In this document: positions 46,534-57,739 of the stretch, piece after piece
How the letters are laid out: each line of letters starts with the position of its first letter
How positions within the stretch are numbered: the stretch's first letter is position 1
Assembly: GCA_036674765.1 (NCBI GenBank)
Contig: JARVKI010000015.1
Span: 310,001 to 374,000, forward strand
Source: Seiridium cupressi
Taxonomy: Eukaryota; Ascomycota; Sordariomycetes; Amphisphaeriales; Sporocadaceae
Reading direction: 5' to 3'
Length of the DNA stretch: 64,000 bases
Position numbers and translations under genes: made by a program
The notes under the pieces: generated by a model
Database searches by the model: none
Seen by the model: only the letters and a program-made list of their open reading frames with translations
What the model was told of the DNA's origin: nothing

Positions 46534-47232
46534 CCTAGGGACTGATTGATCCACTCGCCTGCCACATATTTTGACGTGTTGCTACACATTAATTGCTTGC
46601 TGTATCAATATTTTATGCGGCGCTTTTACCGGGGAAGGTTTTGGATTGGAGAACTTGAACGATTCTTGTATAAATGATTTTGGAAATTCGGGATTGGGTT
46701 CTTTTTTGCATTCAACGGGGGCTTCAATCGGGATCATACGAAGAACAGTATTGTTCATATACGGATGACGAAAATCAGATGGTGCTGCTGTCATGCGTCA
46801 AGGATTGGATGAGACAAGTGTCATTGTATACCTAGCTGTCGATGTTGTTATGGCTCATCGTGGAACTTAGATAGGAAACGCATTAAAATGGCTTTCAACA
46901 TGCATATCCTAGTGCTCCTTTTTATCCCCCATACACACTCATACGCACTCACAACTAACTTATGGTTATGTACCTAGGTAGTTAAAGTCGAGGGGAAACT
47001 ATTCGTGAATACAATTTATAAACCACATGTGAACCGTGCTATACGTGACACGTTTCTAGACCCATTCGTTGCCGTAGCACAGTCCAAAGGGTCGTTCTTC
47101 ATTACAAATATCAGGACACATGCCCAAATCCAGGTTCTACCGTTTGCGCCTTTTATCCAAGTTCGAGCTTCTTCGATTGCAATAAATACACGTGTTCTCC
47201 AGCGGGTGTCTTGTTGAGATGGCCCACGATAC
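46534..47232. other. Convergent terminator region
   Basis: The Uds1 gene (plus) and the GT90 gene (minus) end toward each other here. The stretch should contain both 3' UTRs. No gene is seen. Confidence 0.5.
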
Positions 47233-49134
47233 CTACGGCCTACCGGTCAAATCCGCGACGAATCCGAGTCGATCGCGTTTCGGGTCGAGTACTCTAGCGT
47301 ATTCCAACAGGAGTCTCCAGACATATAACATCATATCTTCCCTCCGGAGCACCTTGTCCGCCCACTCCTTGCTCTCCTCGGCAATTCTCTGGGCTTCCGC
47401 ATCGTGCCCGTCGAGGAAGTAATCCATGATGGCGTAAATGTCCATGTACGTATTGTCAAACGGCACGAAGTGCTGCCAGGGAACCAGGCGGTCATCATGC
47501 CACTCCGTGTAGATAGTTGCCTTGAGCGGGCAGCTGGAGCTCAGGAGGAACCCACGCCAGCGCGCCGAGTAGGAGTTTCCGTCTACGTCTGGGATGAACT
47601 TGTAGTCGAACATCTCCTTCATGGGCCTCGGCTGTACGAGCGCCATGTACGGGTCCATGTGTGGGCAGTTATCGAGCTTGTGGCCCTCTTCGTCGAAGAC
47701 ATCGGGGAAGCAGTCCATGCGCACGAAGCCCACATCGCTGAATGTATCCAGCCAGGCGCCCAGTCCCTTCTTTTTCCGCGCCGCAACATTGTAGGTGCTC
47801 GCGGGCAGCAGGTTGAAAGTTGGAGCTGCCTCCGTTTCGCCTTGTTCGACCTGGGCAACAGTTGTACCGTTCATCATTTGCACGAAACGATGGCGCTGGA
47901 AATGCCACCAATTGTCTTCCTTGTGGCGGCCGCCACTAGCGACCCCACGCCAGATGAGCTCATTCTTTTTCTCGCTCCAAGGCCCTCCATGATCGTCACC
48001 TCCGGAGTAGAATTCCCTCTCGGTGAGATACATGCCACCTGGGATAAGGAGGTCATTGTTCTGAGGGAGCTTGGAACCCGTGAATATGGGGAAGAGTTTG
48101 GTCGACGTCGACATACTGACACTCTCAACAAATGTCCCGTGCAGGCCGCGAAGATGAGGTTGCTGACACGGATCTTGCGCGGCTGTGAAGTTCTGCACGA
48201 AGCCATCGTACGTATACGAAGAGAGCGGTCTCGTTGGGAAGACTTCATCGATGGACTCGTTGAAAGTCTCCAAGCTCTTGAACTTGCGTGCCAGGCTGCC
48301 TGGTGGGCAAGCCGATGCCAGGAAGTCCCAGTACTGGTTGGCCTTGCCGCCAATCCACTTCGGATTATATACTTGTTGCTCCTTGTCGTTATCGAGCTCG
48401 GAGTAATCAGTGTACTCGCTCGTAGCGTCGTCAACTGGAAATAGCTTTCTCGACTTTTGCTCCACTGCCACATGGTCGGTGATGTTTTCCCAAGATACCA
48501 AAACCCTGGTTTCATCCATAACGTTGATCACCATATCCAAATCCGGTAGATGAGGCATCATATCCTGCACGAGTTGAGTCCACAGCTGGATCCATTCTGG
48601 GCGGTGTGGATTGTCCGTCTCAAAATCCGCCTTGCCGTCGCGGACTCGGATGACCTGGGGCTGTAAGTGAGTTTGACGTCGTAGTTCGAGAGGGTCAAAC
48701 GCCCAGAACGGGTTTATGTCATGATGGATACGATCAAAAAACTCCTCTACTATAATCGCATCACTGCTTTTTGCTGCCTCGAACCATTTCTCAAACCCTG
48801 GAGGTGGATGGCGACCGCGGCGTTCGCGATATCTGTTGGCCGCCTGCTCAAGGCTGAGGGATCGCTTCCCAAGCAGTTGGGATAGTTGTGTGCGCGCACC
48901 GGCAATGAGCTCTGAGATGGGATGGTTGTCCGTCGTCTTTGGAGGCGACGGCCCATCCTGCTTTTCTCCACCTGTGACGACGCTCCCCAATCCTCCCTTT
49001 AACCATTCTGGTCTCGCAGGAGCTAACCTCGACAGGCTGTCGGGCTGCTGGTAGAGCGTGACAAATGAAAGGAGAATGGTCAGTATAACCCCTAGCGCAA
49101 GGTACTTGAGCCAAGCGCGACCTAATGTCACCAT
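47233..49134 (-). CDS. CAP10-like glycosyltransferase, family GT90
   Basis: A single exon gives 633 residues. A signal anchor lies at residues ~10-27 (KYLALGVILTILLSFVTLY), so the enzyme is probably a type II Golgi protein. The luminal part shows GT90/CAP10 marks: RHPPPGFEKWFEAAK (a family-typical stem), FWAFDPLELR, VINVMDETRVLV, the segment FPIFTGSKLPQNNDLLIPGGMYL, ELIWRGVASGG followed by NWWHFQRHRFV, YKFIPDVDGNSYSARWRGFL, and KATIYTEWHDDRLVPWQHFVPFDNTYMDIY near the C-terminus. In Cryptococcus, Cap10 family proteins act in capsule synthesis; other fungal members add xylose or glucose to cell-wall or secreted glycans. The acceptor here is unknown. A 346-codon antisense frame overlaps the gene but has no domain and looks like a shadow. 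Confidence 0.92.
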   Translation of the reverse strand: MVTLGRAWLKYLALGVILTILLSFVTLYQQPDSLSRLAPARPEWLKGGLGSVVTGGEKQDGPSPPKTTDNHPISELIAGARTQLSQLLGKRSLSLEQAANRYRERRGRHPPPGFEKWFEAAKSSDAIIVEEFFDRIHHDINPFWAFDPLELRRQTHLQPQVIRVRDGKADFETDNPHRPEWIQLWTQLVQDMMPHLPDLDMVINVMDETRVLVSWENITDHVAVEQKSRKLFPVDDATSEYTDYSELDNDKEQQVYNPKWIGGKANQYWDFLASACPPGSLARKFKSLETFNESIDEVFPTRPLSSYTYDGFVQNFTAAQDPCQQPHLRGLHGTFVESVSMSTSTKLFPIFTGSKLPQNNDLLIPGGMYLTEREFYSGGDDHGGPWSEKKNELIWRGVASGGRHKEDNWWHFQRHRFVQMMNGTTVAQVEQGETEAAPTFNLLPASTYNVAARKKKGLGAWLDTFSDVGFVRMDCFPDVFDEEGHKLDNCPHMDPYMALVQPRPMKEMFDYKFIPDVDGNSYSARWRGFLLSSSCPLKATIYTEWHDDRLVPWQHFVPFDNTYMDIYAIMDYFLDGHDAEAQRIAEESKEWADKVLRREDMMLYVWRLLLEYARVLDPKRDRLGFVADLTGRP

Positions 49135-51367
49135 CTCGGCTGTAGTTGTGGTTGTGGCCAGGCGTTTCTCCTTGCGTTTTCTCGATTCCAGGGCCTGCGC
49201 GAATTATTCGCGCAATGGATTTTGCAAAGTGCGGCGGTCTGTAATGTCGGTGTCACGATGCCATCACGGGCATACGGGCGTAAGTGATTGAGTTCATATG
49301 TGACTTTCCCAGAAACGACCAACGTTGGAGGTTAATGCGACGACGCAAAGCTGAACAGAATGAAAATTGGAATGTCAGCAAATGCAGTTATGTCCATGTA
49401 TCGCGAGCCGAAGGGTCACACGTGTTATGTAACACAGCCGCGAAAATCACCAAGCATCACGAGTCAGCATGCGCCAAGAACATCCTACATGGCCAGAAGG
49501 AAAGTTGATGCCTGTCAGCAGAACCAGACATTTGCTGCGCCTGCAAACCTTCTCGGGCGCTAAATAGCGAGCCTTCGCCATGCGACTGCAGCAGCTCAAT
49601 CCTGATTTTAACTTGGCGACAAATTTCATATAGCCGCACCCCGGCAAGGGTGTTGGGGAAAGCCGCCATTTTCCCCGGAACAGGTGGTGCGCACTTGCTC
49701 TCTGTCATGATCGATGGCCTTGGACGGGGAATTTCATGGCTGAAGCGTGCGGGCAGGACAAATACACCAATCCATTTGTCCAATCTTAAAATACAGGAAA
49801 AGGACAGAATGTATTGGCTCTCATTGGCCCAGCTGTTAAGGTGACGTTGTTATTAGGTCGGCTGGGGTATCATGCAGTAGGGGCTTAAATGATATGATGC
49901 TGCACACATCGTAAGCGAAATTTTGTCTGAGCCTCGACCCCCCTCCCCTCGGGGGAGGGCCGAAAGAAGAGGAAACGACCTGGCGGGGTTCCAAATCAGT
50001 GTCAAATGTGAGAAGTTTCGCAAAGCTTGGGCTTGTCGGTGAGTGATTTTTCCCGAATGGAGACGTGGAAACACGATGGCTTGAGCAAGTCAGTGCAGAG
50101 GTCAATCGCAAGGGCCTCTAGCTCCAGAACTGACGCAGAACGACACCGCCTTGGGAAAGCTGCCGTCAGAAGAGTCATCATTGGACTGAACCAGTATGCG
50201 GCTTTGTAGAAGCCATCAAGTTCTGCGGCTGAAAGCAGATTTTCTTCTGCTACATGACACAGCCTAGACTTGTACGAACAGGCTGATGGAAACGTTGACT
50301 ATGTAATTCCGACTTGGATAGTTCTTCCGTTGGAATGGCTACGCAGTCAAGCACAATCAGATGATACACTCCAAAGCCCTGGCAGTCTGCATATTGTAAA
50401 TAATGGAAGGCTAAAAGCTATCCACTGAAGTCATTCGGATCATGGAACTCGATGTGGGATAGTTCGAGAAATCACACAGGAGCAGTGTTATCCTTGCGCG
50501 CCGTATTTTTGGCGATGCTTGCTTGCTCGACTTATCCCTCCAACGTGAAGAATTCTCCAAGTGATATACCTATAGCAATGTTTCGAACCAGATTTGTTAT
50601 CCGCTGAGTTGATGATTCTGCAAAACTTATGCAAAAAGGAGATTCTCTCACGGCCAAGTCCGGGGCTTTCTCTGATCCTATTTCTCTTTCCAGCCCCTTA
50701 CTATAGGGAAGCGTTTAATTTTTGATAGCTTGGTCCGATTGACCACATCATGGTAGGTTTGGTTTAGGCCTTATGTTACCAATGTAGCTTTAGTCGTTTC
50801 GTGGTATCTAAATCAATATGGCTTGATGCTAGGTCCAGGAAGACGGTATCGAAATGGCAGTTATGTGATGCTGTAAAGCACGAGTCGGGAGACGAAAACG
50901 TACAAAAAGAAGTATCCCGATTAAATTCGAATCAACACTTGTACAGCCTAGTTATATACAACTTAAACTCTAGTCTCTGAGTGTAACAAGCACGTGGAGT
51001 AATCTGGGATAATAGGCTTCGCGTCTTTGGTATTCGTGGCAAGCTCGATAACCCACAGCAAGTTGTTCGATGTTTCGACTTCCAATGCGAAAATTTCCAC
51101 ACCAAAATTCTGCCGATTCCATTGTTGCAAAATTTAACACCAGCACGAACCAAAGCCTGGTTCTTGAACAGCTTGTGTTTCTTCCATCACATCACGGTAC
51201 TGGGCAACAGTCATCTCACAAACATTTGACCACTTCCTCGATATAACAGCAACCTCTCCTACTACGGGGGCATTCACTTCATCATTTTCTTCTCTGTTTC
51301 TCGACCAGCAACTCTTTCCCAGCTCAAACATCGACACCTTTCGGTTACGACGTCCCCAGCAAACGAC
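49135..51367. other. Gap of 2.2 kb, divergent promoters, no gene recognised
   Basis: The GT90 gene (minus) starts at 49,134 and the 2EXR gene (plus) at 51,368, so promoters lie at both ends. Frames in between are short and unrecognised. A direct C/G-rich patch (CCCCCCTCCCCTCGGGGGAGGG near 49,940) can form a small hairpin; its role is unknown. Confidence 0.4.
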
Positions 51368-52402
51368 ATGGCAGCAAGTCCAGGAGACTCGGCAGAAGAG
51401 AACACCAATGTCACAATGCCCGTCGCAGCTACATCATTCACACGATTCCCCGAGCTACCCATCGAGCTCCGCACCATGATTTGGGAGCTGTGCCTGCCGC
51501 AAACAAGACAAGTACTGGGGTTTGATACATTTTCACACACTCGCAACATTCTACCTGCCATGGCGTATGTCTGCAGCGAGTCAAGTGCTGTAGCGCTCCG
51601 GGACTGCACAGTTCTGAGTTTTTCACACGCTAGCACACCGACCAAGAAAATCTGGTTCAACTCTAGACTAGATATCTTGACGTTCCCAGGTTGGAACTGT
51701 GATTGGTCTACGTGGGTCACACAATGCCCCCCGACCATCCGATACATCTGCTGCGATGTCTGGAACCCAACATCCTCACGCTTGGTGATGGAGATTGCCA
51801 AAGGCAGCACTTTCCCAAAGCTTGGGGAGTTTACGGTTGTACTCCCGAACATCTTATCTATGGGTCACTATCACCACTTTCATTCTCTGAGAAACGATCC
51901 TACAGGATACAAAGAGTATATGGGGGATCATATTTCAACAAATTTTCCAGTCGTAAATCCGTTGAAGTACGATCCAAAGATGAAGCAATGGAAAGCAGTC
52001 GTGCTCGTGCATTTACACAAGGATCAAGACTGGCATGCTTTGGCAAGCGGCAATTACGTGCATCATCGTCGATGTCGCTCGAAAGACTGTCTGGCCCTCG
52101 AACGCGAAGTGATGAATCGCCTCTGGGAGACAAATGGGAGACAGACGATTGAGGCCAAATTCGAGAGGGCTTTCGCGTCCATATATGAAAGTCTGACAAA
52201 CACACCCGATCAACATATGCCTAAGTGGGAGGACTGGAAACAGGAGCAGCGGAAACTCTTACCGAAGATTAAACCTGCAAATGAGTGTCGTTTGGTCATT
52301 GAAGACATGGGGACTCCTGCACAACTTTCTCCGGGTTCTTCGTTGCTGTTGCCGGATGAAGAGTCGAGTGACTGCGCGTCTGATTCAGAGGAAGAATGGT
52401 GA
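51368..52402 (+). CDS. 2EXR-domain protein
   Basis: A single exon gives 344 residues. The N-terminal ~110 residues match the fungal 2EXR domain: FTRFPELPIELRTMIWELCLPQTRQV, then AMAYVCSESSAVAL, and KIWFNSRLDILTF. The domain is F-box-like in its first helices (PELPIELR-x-x-I-W), and the family is very expanded in filamentous fungi with no assigned function. The remainder has a Trp/His-rich middle (MGHYHHFHSL, DWHALASGNYVHHRRCRSKDC) and an acidic tail ending EEESSDCASDSEEEW-like. The start is the first ATG in frame. It faces the C6 transcription factor gene tail to tail. Lineage-specific gene; function open. Confidence 0.85.
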   Translation: MAASPGDSAEENTNVTMPVAATSFTRFPELPIELRTMIWELCLPQTRQVLGFDTFSHTRNILPAMAYVCSESSAVALRDCTVLSFSHASTPTKKIWFNSRLDILTFPGWNCDWSTWVTQCPPTIRYICCDVWNPTSSRLVMEIAKGSTFPKLGEFTVVLPNILSMGHYHHFHSLRNDPTGYKEYMGDHISTNFPVVNPLKYDPKMKQWKAVVLVHLHKDQDWHALASGNYVHHRRCRSKDCLALEREVMNRLWETNGRQTIEAKFERAFASIYESLTNTPDQHMPKWEDWKQEQRKLLPKIKPANECRLVIEDMGTPAQLSPGSSLLLPDEESSDCASDSEEEW

Positions 52403-52884
52403 TAGTAACAGAGCCGAGTCTTATCATCTCGAGTGCCTTAGCGGCAGATCTTGAGTACTGCTATGTACCTAGCGTTCACCATGAGCTAATCAAAACGTGG
52501 CATTGGTATGTTATTGAGCACGAACTAATCGTAAATAAGTGAGCATGCGTTCAGTGACTAGATGGGCAATCATGATTCATTTCAGCATGATGGTATCTAA
52601 TATCCAAAATTCAGACCTCCCCATACATCATAATGTAGATAAGTGAATGCTTGATCCCGAAAAATTCGTGCCCGGCTTCTTTGAGCCGCAGGTCGCGAAT
52701 ACCTTCTTATGTACAGGAGCAAACGTTAATAGGATGAACAAAATACACTTTGCCGCAGATTTGAAACCTTGCCATCCTTGTAGCTTTTACTACATTCCTC
52801 GTTCTGCATCTCGAGGGTGGCTAGGTGAATGTAGCATCTTGGTTTATGGGTAACCAGGTCTCCACTGAAGACCGAGGTGCTGCT
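52403..52884. other. Convergent terminator region
   Basis: The 2EXR gene and the Zn2Cys6 gene end toward each other; both 3' UTRs should lie here. No gene is recognised. Confidence 0.5.
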
Positions 52885-54657
52885 TTATGTTTGCAAAGAA
52901 CGGCTGCTATCTATTGCTTGCTCATAACCCAGTAGGTCGGGACTGGTCGCTGAATGGGCGGATCCAGGGGACGTGGACACCGGAGGCGGCGAGAGTGTAC
53001 AAGGTGATGGTACGACGGAAGTTGGGGAGGGGGGAGTCAGTGGAACCCCGTTGATGGTCATTCTTTTGCCGACCACGCCATCCCATGGTTTCTCCGAGCC
53101 GGGTTCGGTGATCTTCAAATTTTCAAGGAACACAGGCGGCGGAAGCACCTGCCACCCATCTTCGGTGGGCCTGACTTCCTGGCCATAATTATCGATTATC
53201 TTAAGCTGCTTTACCCGTGGGTCTCTTGTTGCAGGTGAGTAGAGATCTTTATCCGGCGCTGTCCATGTATCGTTTTGCAAGATCGCTTTGGCAATTTCGA
53301 CTCTATCGGTCAGATTCATAACCTTCCGTGGCATTCGGAGCAGATGCTCCCATGATTCGCCGACTTCTTCGCATATCTCTTTTATCTGTCGGTTACCAAT
53401 ACTCTTCATCCACCATGGTCCCAAATTCTGCTTCGTGAAGGCACAGTAGTGTGCGAGGATGATCAGCGCACGCGGCCGATGCTCCTTTGCCAGAGGTATG
53501 AATGGTCGTGGAATGAATGTGAAGAAGGTGATCACTCTCATGTCCGTGATCGGACTGAAACCTGCTTCTAGTTCTTGATAGAGCGAACCAAGGTATCGTA
53601 ATACCTCATAGTACGTTTGTTGGTGCTCATAGTCAGCGTCACCCGGTTTGATGGATTGTACCATGAACAAAAGGTTGTTTGGGATCCACCTTTGTGACTT
53701 GTTGAGGTCTATCGGAGGCCGATAGAATAGGGCAGCCAAGCCAGACGCGGCAATGGTGATGGGCGTAATCATCTCGATGATAAGCCCGATGCCTCTCCAG
53801 ACAGTCATCCAGTCGATGATGTAAAGTCTTTTAGTATCTGGCTCGCGGAACATTTCACTGGCCAGGGCGCACATCAGCAAAGAGCATGCGAGCAAGGCAG
53901 GATAATCCTGTGGCCTTGCTGCTTCGATCGCTCCGCGATATCCCTCGAATGCTCTGGCCCGATACTTGGCCGCCTTTTCGGCAGGGACGGGTTGTTGAAG
54001 ATTTTTAAGTTGAAGTGCCGAAAGACCCATCAGGGTTTGCATAAGGAAGGGCGACTGGAAGGCTAGCTGAGGGATCGTCATCCTCAGCACGGTATCAATA
54101 GCCCCTGAGCGTCCACCTTCGATGTTGAACGAGTTGTATGTTTCTGCTGTATAGAACCAGAGCATCTTCATGTCGACTGCATCGCCTGTCCCAGCCGGGT
54201 AGAACATGGGTTCTGCCACGACCAAAGTTCCATTGCTATCATCATTAGCATCAGTCTGTATCGGCGGCGTGTGTTGTCTCGGCAACTTTGGCGACCTAGA
54301 AGAAGCCGAGGCCGCCTTGCCTGGCTTTGTGGATGGTGAAGAGGCCGCTGCCCCATTTGGATAAACGCAGGCTGCCTTGCGCAAAGTACACGGACGACAA
54401 GCTGGTCTGCCCTCGTCGCATTTGACTTTTCTCTGTTTGCATTGCTTGCAACCTGCTCTCGACTTCTTGTGAGGCCGTTTACTGTGATACGGTTTACCGA
54501 TCGTTACTTCCTCCTCGGTCGAAGCCGGGAATGATGACTCATCTCCTGGAGTCGCCGACTCAAACAGAGTGACGTCGATGTTCCCGGGATCCGAAGTATC
54601 GGCGTCGAAGTCAATGTCTAGATCCAGATTCAGATCCATATCCATAGTAGACTCCAT
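52885..54657 (-). CDS. Zn2Cys6 transcription factor, Upc2-like layout
   Basis: A single exon gives 590 residues. The zinc cluster has all six cysteines, at 70, 73, 80, 87, 90 and 97 (C-x2-C-x6-C-x6-C-x2-C-x6-C), preceded by the basic HSKRPHKKSRAG. Such proteins bind CGG-containing sites as nuclear regulators. The acidic N-terminus (repeats of MDLNLDLDIDFDAD) may be an activation segment. A Ser/Pro linker follows, then an all-helical fungal regulator region with MLWFYTAETYNSF, IPQLAFQSPFLMQTLMGLSALQLKN, and RPRALIILAHYCAFTKQN..PWWM. This layout (N-terminal zinc cluster, LAHYCAF-like C-terminal part) is typical of the sterol uptake control (Upc2) type family. The target genes are not known; no cluster beside it is obvious. 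The C-terminal ~70 residues are Pro/Ser/Thr rich. Confidence 0.92.
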   Translation of the reverse strand: MESTMDMDLNLDLDIDFDADTSDPGNIDVTLFESATPGDESSFPASTEEEVTIGKPYHSKRPHKKSRAGCKQCKQRKVKCDEGRPACRPCTLRKAACVYPNGAAASSPSTKPGKAASASSRSPKLPRQHTPPIQTDANDDSNGTLVVAEPMFYPAGTGDAVDMKMLWFYTAETYNSFNIEGGRSGAIDTVLRMTIPQLAFQSPFLMQTLMGLSALQLKNLQQPVPAEKAAKYRARAFEGYRGAIEAARPQDYPALLACSLLMCALASEMFREPDTKRLYIIDWMTVWRGIGLIIEMITPITIAASGLAALFYRPPIDLNKSQRWIPNNLLFMVQSIKPGDADYEHQQTYYEVLRYLGSLYQELEAGFSPITDMRVITFFTFIPRPFIPLAKEHRPRALIILAHYCAFTKQNLGPWWMKSIGNRQIKEICEEVGESWEHLLRMPRKVMNLTDRVEIAKAILQNDTWTAPDKDLYSPATRDPRVKQLKIIDNYGQEVRPTEDGWQVLPPPVFLENLKITEPGSEKPWDGVVGKRMTINGVPLTPPSPTSVVPSPCTLSPPPVSTSPGSAHSATSPDLLGYEQAIDSSRSLQT

Positions 54658-55561
54658 CCTGGCGTTTCCGAAGTGCTATCAGTAGAATAACTCAGCTGTC
54701 AGATCATGTCCGGTCTGGTCACCTCGGAGTAGCCCTCGGGTCTGAAGACATGAAAGGAGATAGACGATCCTAACTGATTGCAGGCACCTGAACAGCCAGC
54801 AAAGCCCCAATCAATTTTGTTGACCGACGCTTTTGAAGGACTCAGGAGTTACGTGAGGGGTCTACATCAACACTTGGGCGACATGTAGTGCAGGCTGAGT
54901 TGTGGCCGAATTGATGCGGTGCAGTCCAGAGTCCTAGGAGGCAAACGTTGAGAAACAGTTGGCCCCGCCCACGCGGCACTGGATCGTATTGGCCGCCCTA
55001 CAGCGATCCTACGTCCGTCTCAAAACCCGAAGTCCCCTACGAATGACTTCAGAGAAGGTAAATGGGAACGACCTTGCTGCTTTGAGCGGGCTTCGGGTTT
55101 AGTGTATACTCGGAAGCGTTAGACCAATGGCCGGAGTGGACCCACGTTACTCCGTCTTACGGGGTACCTGATAATGCTCTTGAAGGTGAAGTTGCACCAT
55201 TGTAATGAAAGCACAGAGCGGATCCTAGTTGTCTGTGCCTTTGCGTGATGTTTCTGTAAGATGGAAAATAATACTTTGAGTTGTAGGCCAGCCTCAGGGC
55301 GCTGCGGATATATTCATGGGGGCGACATGTATGCGTAGGTGGGGGCTGAGACTTGGCAGGTTCCCGTCCGTCTGGCACGCGCTTTCACTGGCAACACGCG
55401 ATTCTCGGGGTTGAACATTAAGAGCTTTAAATGCTGAACGTGTGTTATTAGCCGAGCATCACATACATAGTACCAATTCCTCAAGTAAGTCGGTGTTTTC
55501 GATGCTCCGCCAGTAGTCTACAAGACTTGTACGACAATTGAGTCTTCAGTTGTCCTCTTCC
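54658..55561. other. Divergent promoter region, Zn2Cys6 gene / ORC5
   Basis: The two genes are read outward from this 0.9 kb stretch. It should hold both promoters. No coding frame with features is seen. Confidence 0.45.
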
Positions 55562-57114
55562 ATGGCCGTGGGTTCCCTTTTCCAGCTCCCTGACGAGCTC
55601 ATTGCAAGCCTCTTCAGCAAGTTCCCAAGCCGCGAACCGCAGATCCGATCTCTGGCAACGCTCGTCTATCCTCGTGCAGCACCATGCCGCAATCTAGTGA
55701 TCCATGGTACTGAAGCAACCGGCAAGAGTGCCATCACAGCCAACCTGCTAGCGGTCCTGAAAGATGATCCAGAGACGGACCTCAATTTCGCCATTGTCAA
55801 GTCGCCAGAATGCGTCACGGCACGGCACCTTTTCGAGCGCACGACGCGCGCTGTTGCCGATGCGCTGAAATGGGAGGGCCCTATCGGACGCTGTGAGACG
55901 CTTGCTGCCCTCACAGTGGAGTTGAGCAAGATGCTCAAATACGTTGAGCATGGCAAGGATTGGCGGTTTGTTCTGGTGTTTGATGCCATTGATCGCCAGA
56001 GGGAGGCACCTCCTACACTACTTCCAGCCCTGGCGAGACTCTCTGAGATTGTATGTCCGAATTCTCCCGCCTTCAAGAGTTGCGTATCCGAGCGAATGCT
56101 GACTTTACGACCACCTAGATCCCCAACCTAACTACAATCTTCATCCTTACCGCACCACTACCTTCGCTGCTCCGTACGCCAGCGACGCCGCACTTACACT
56201 TCCTGCCCTATACAAAACCACAATATATAGCCATCATCTCGGCCTCTCCGCCACCACCTCTACCAAACACAACTCAGCAAGAAACCGCAGATCTCTATGC
56301 CCGTTTCGTAGCCGCCGTGCACGATTCGCTGACCCGCGCGGCTTCTCGAACACTGCCCTCCCTCAAGCAAGCAACCACAACTCTCTGGCCTCGATTTACT
56401 GCGCCCGTAGCAGCAGGAACACACAAAGCCAAGGAATTCAGCAAGCTACTCGTCGCGGCACGGGCGTGGCTGCAAGATGAATCCGTGCTAGCCCCCGGGG
56501 TTGTCTCTTCCGGATCTGGGACCACAGCCGTCTCAAACTCGATGACGCCGAATGGTACGCCCAGGAAGTCCAGTTCTGCCGCAACCCCCACAAAGCCCAG
56601 CGCTGGTCCGATGAAGACAAATCCCACCACGGACCTTGCGGTTCTACTCCCGCCGACGGCCAAGATGCTCCTCGTGGCCGCGTATCTCGCCTCCCACAAT
56701 GCGCCACGGCACGACCAGACGCTCTTCAGCACATGGCACCACGCGCGGCGTCGACGGGGAGGCGGGCATGTGAACCTTTCGCACCGCGGTCAGCGGTCGA
56801 AGCACCGTAAGATCGCACGCAAACTCCTCGGGCCCAGCGTCTTTGTCCTGGAGCGCATGGTCGCCATCTATGCGGCTCTACTCCGCGAACAGGTCGGCAA
56901 CGGAGGGAAAGGGGGCGGACTTGGCGTCGACGCGGACGTGGGGATGGCAATTGCCACCTTGGCAAGTTTGAGGTTGCTCGTCAGAGTCGGCTCGGGTGCG
57001 GGCGCTAGCGATCTGGATAGGGGAGGACGATGGAGAGTCGGTGTTGGCTGGGAGGTAGTCAGGGGCATTGGGCGGAGCTTAGGGGTTGAGGTTGAAGAGT
57101 GGTTGATCGAATGA
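55562..57114 (+). CDS. ORC5: Origin recognition complex subunit 5
   Basis: Two exons (55562-56050, 56119-57114), joined by a 68-nt phase-0 intron, give 494 residues. Orc5 is an AAA+ subunit of ORC, which marks replication origins and loads MCM helicase. The N-terminal FPSREPQIRSLATLV and the Walker A GTEATGKS (residues 49-56) are clear; the Walker B-like strand is FVLVFDAIDRQ. After the junction come FILTAPLPSLLRTPATPHLHFLPY and YIAIISA, typical of the family. The C-terminal part carries LPPTAKMLLVAAYLASHN and a basic RRRRGGG stretch, as in ORC5 winged-helix regions, followed by LGPSVFVLERMVAIYAAL. A Ser/Thr/Pro insert (residues ~300-345) looks disordered. The start at 55562 is the first ATG of the frame. 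Confident. Confidence 0.92.
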
Positions 57115-57739
57115 TAGCAAGGCTCAGAAGATGAAGGATAAAGATCTTGCGTAAGGAGCATTGATACCCCCTTGGCTATGAGACGGCTATAATTTTCGTA
57201 GAGAACACCAGATTGGCGTGCATTGCTGTCAGTGACATCCTGATGAATTTAACACAGTTCGAGGTTAGATCGATCCATAGGAGAAAGTACATGATATATA
57301 TTTATTTAAATCTTCTTCTTTCTTGTTCGAGTATATGGGCAACCGCATCATACGGCATTACACACAATCGAGAATATGTACCGACGTGTGTAACGGTATG
57401 TACTTTTCTATTTTCACAAAGTCATTGCGATTCCGCTTAGCTTGAGTCATCATGGCATATTTCTAGTAAGTGTTGATTCAAACTAGTAAGGACTTCCCCG
57501 ACTGTGAATACATAGTCGCTTGACTCTGCTCAATAGCCTGCTTTTGGTGGCTCAATCTTCTAGCATCCTTTTCTGAATATCCCTCCTTGCTGCCGACGAA
57601 AATACAAATGCTATAGAAGCAAAATCTAAACATGAACCAAACCTCGTCACCAAAGCCTACCAACCTGCTCGCAATTTCGTCTTCGAGGGCTGAATGATCG
57701 TATAATTTCTTGAACATACGGGCAGCATCAATCGGCGGT
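57115..57739. other. Convergent terminator region
   Basis: ORC5 (plus) and the branching enzyme gene (minus) end here. AT-rich sequence near 57,290-57,320 fits polyadenylation. No gene is seen. Confidence 0.5.

Noticed and set aside
47404..48444. A 346-codon open frame on the plus strand, antisense to the GT90 gene.
   Set aside because: It lies wholly inside a conserved coding exon, has no domain, and long antisense frames arise easily from GC-rich third positions.
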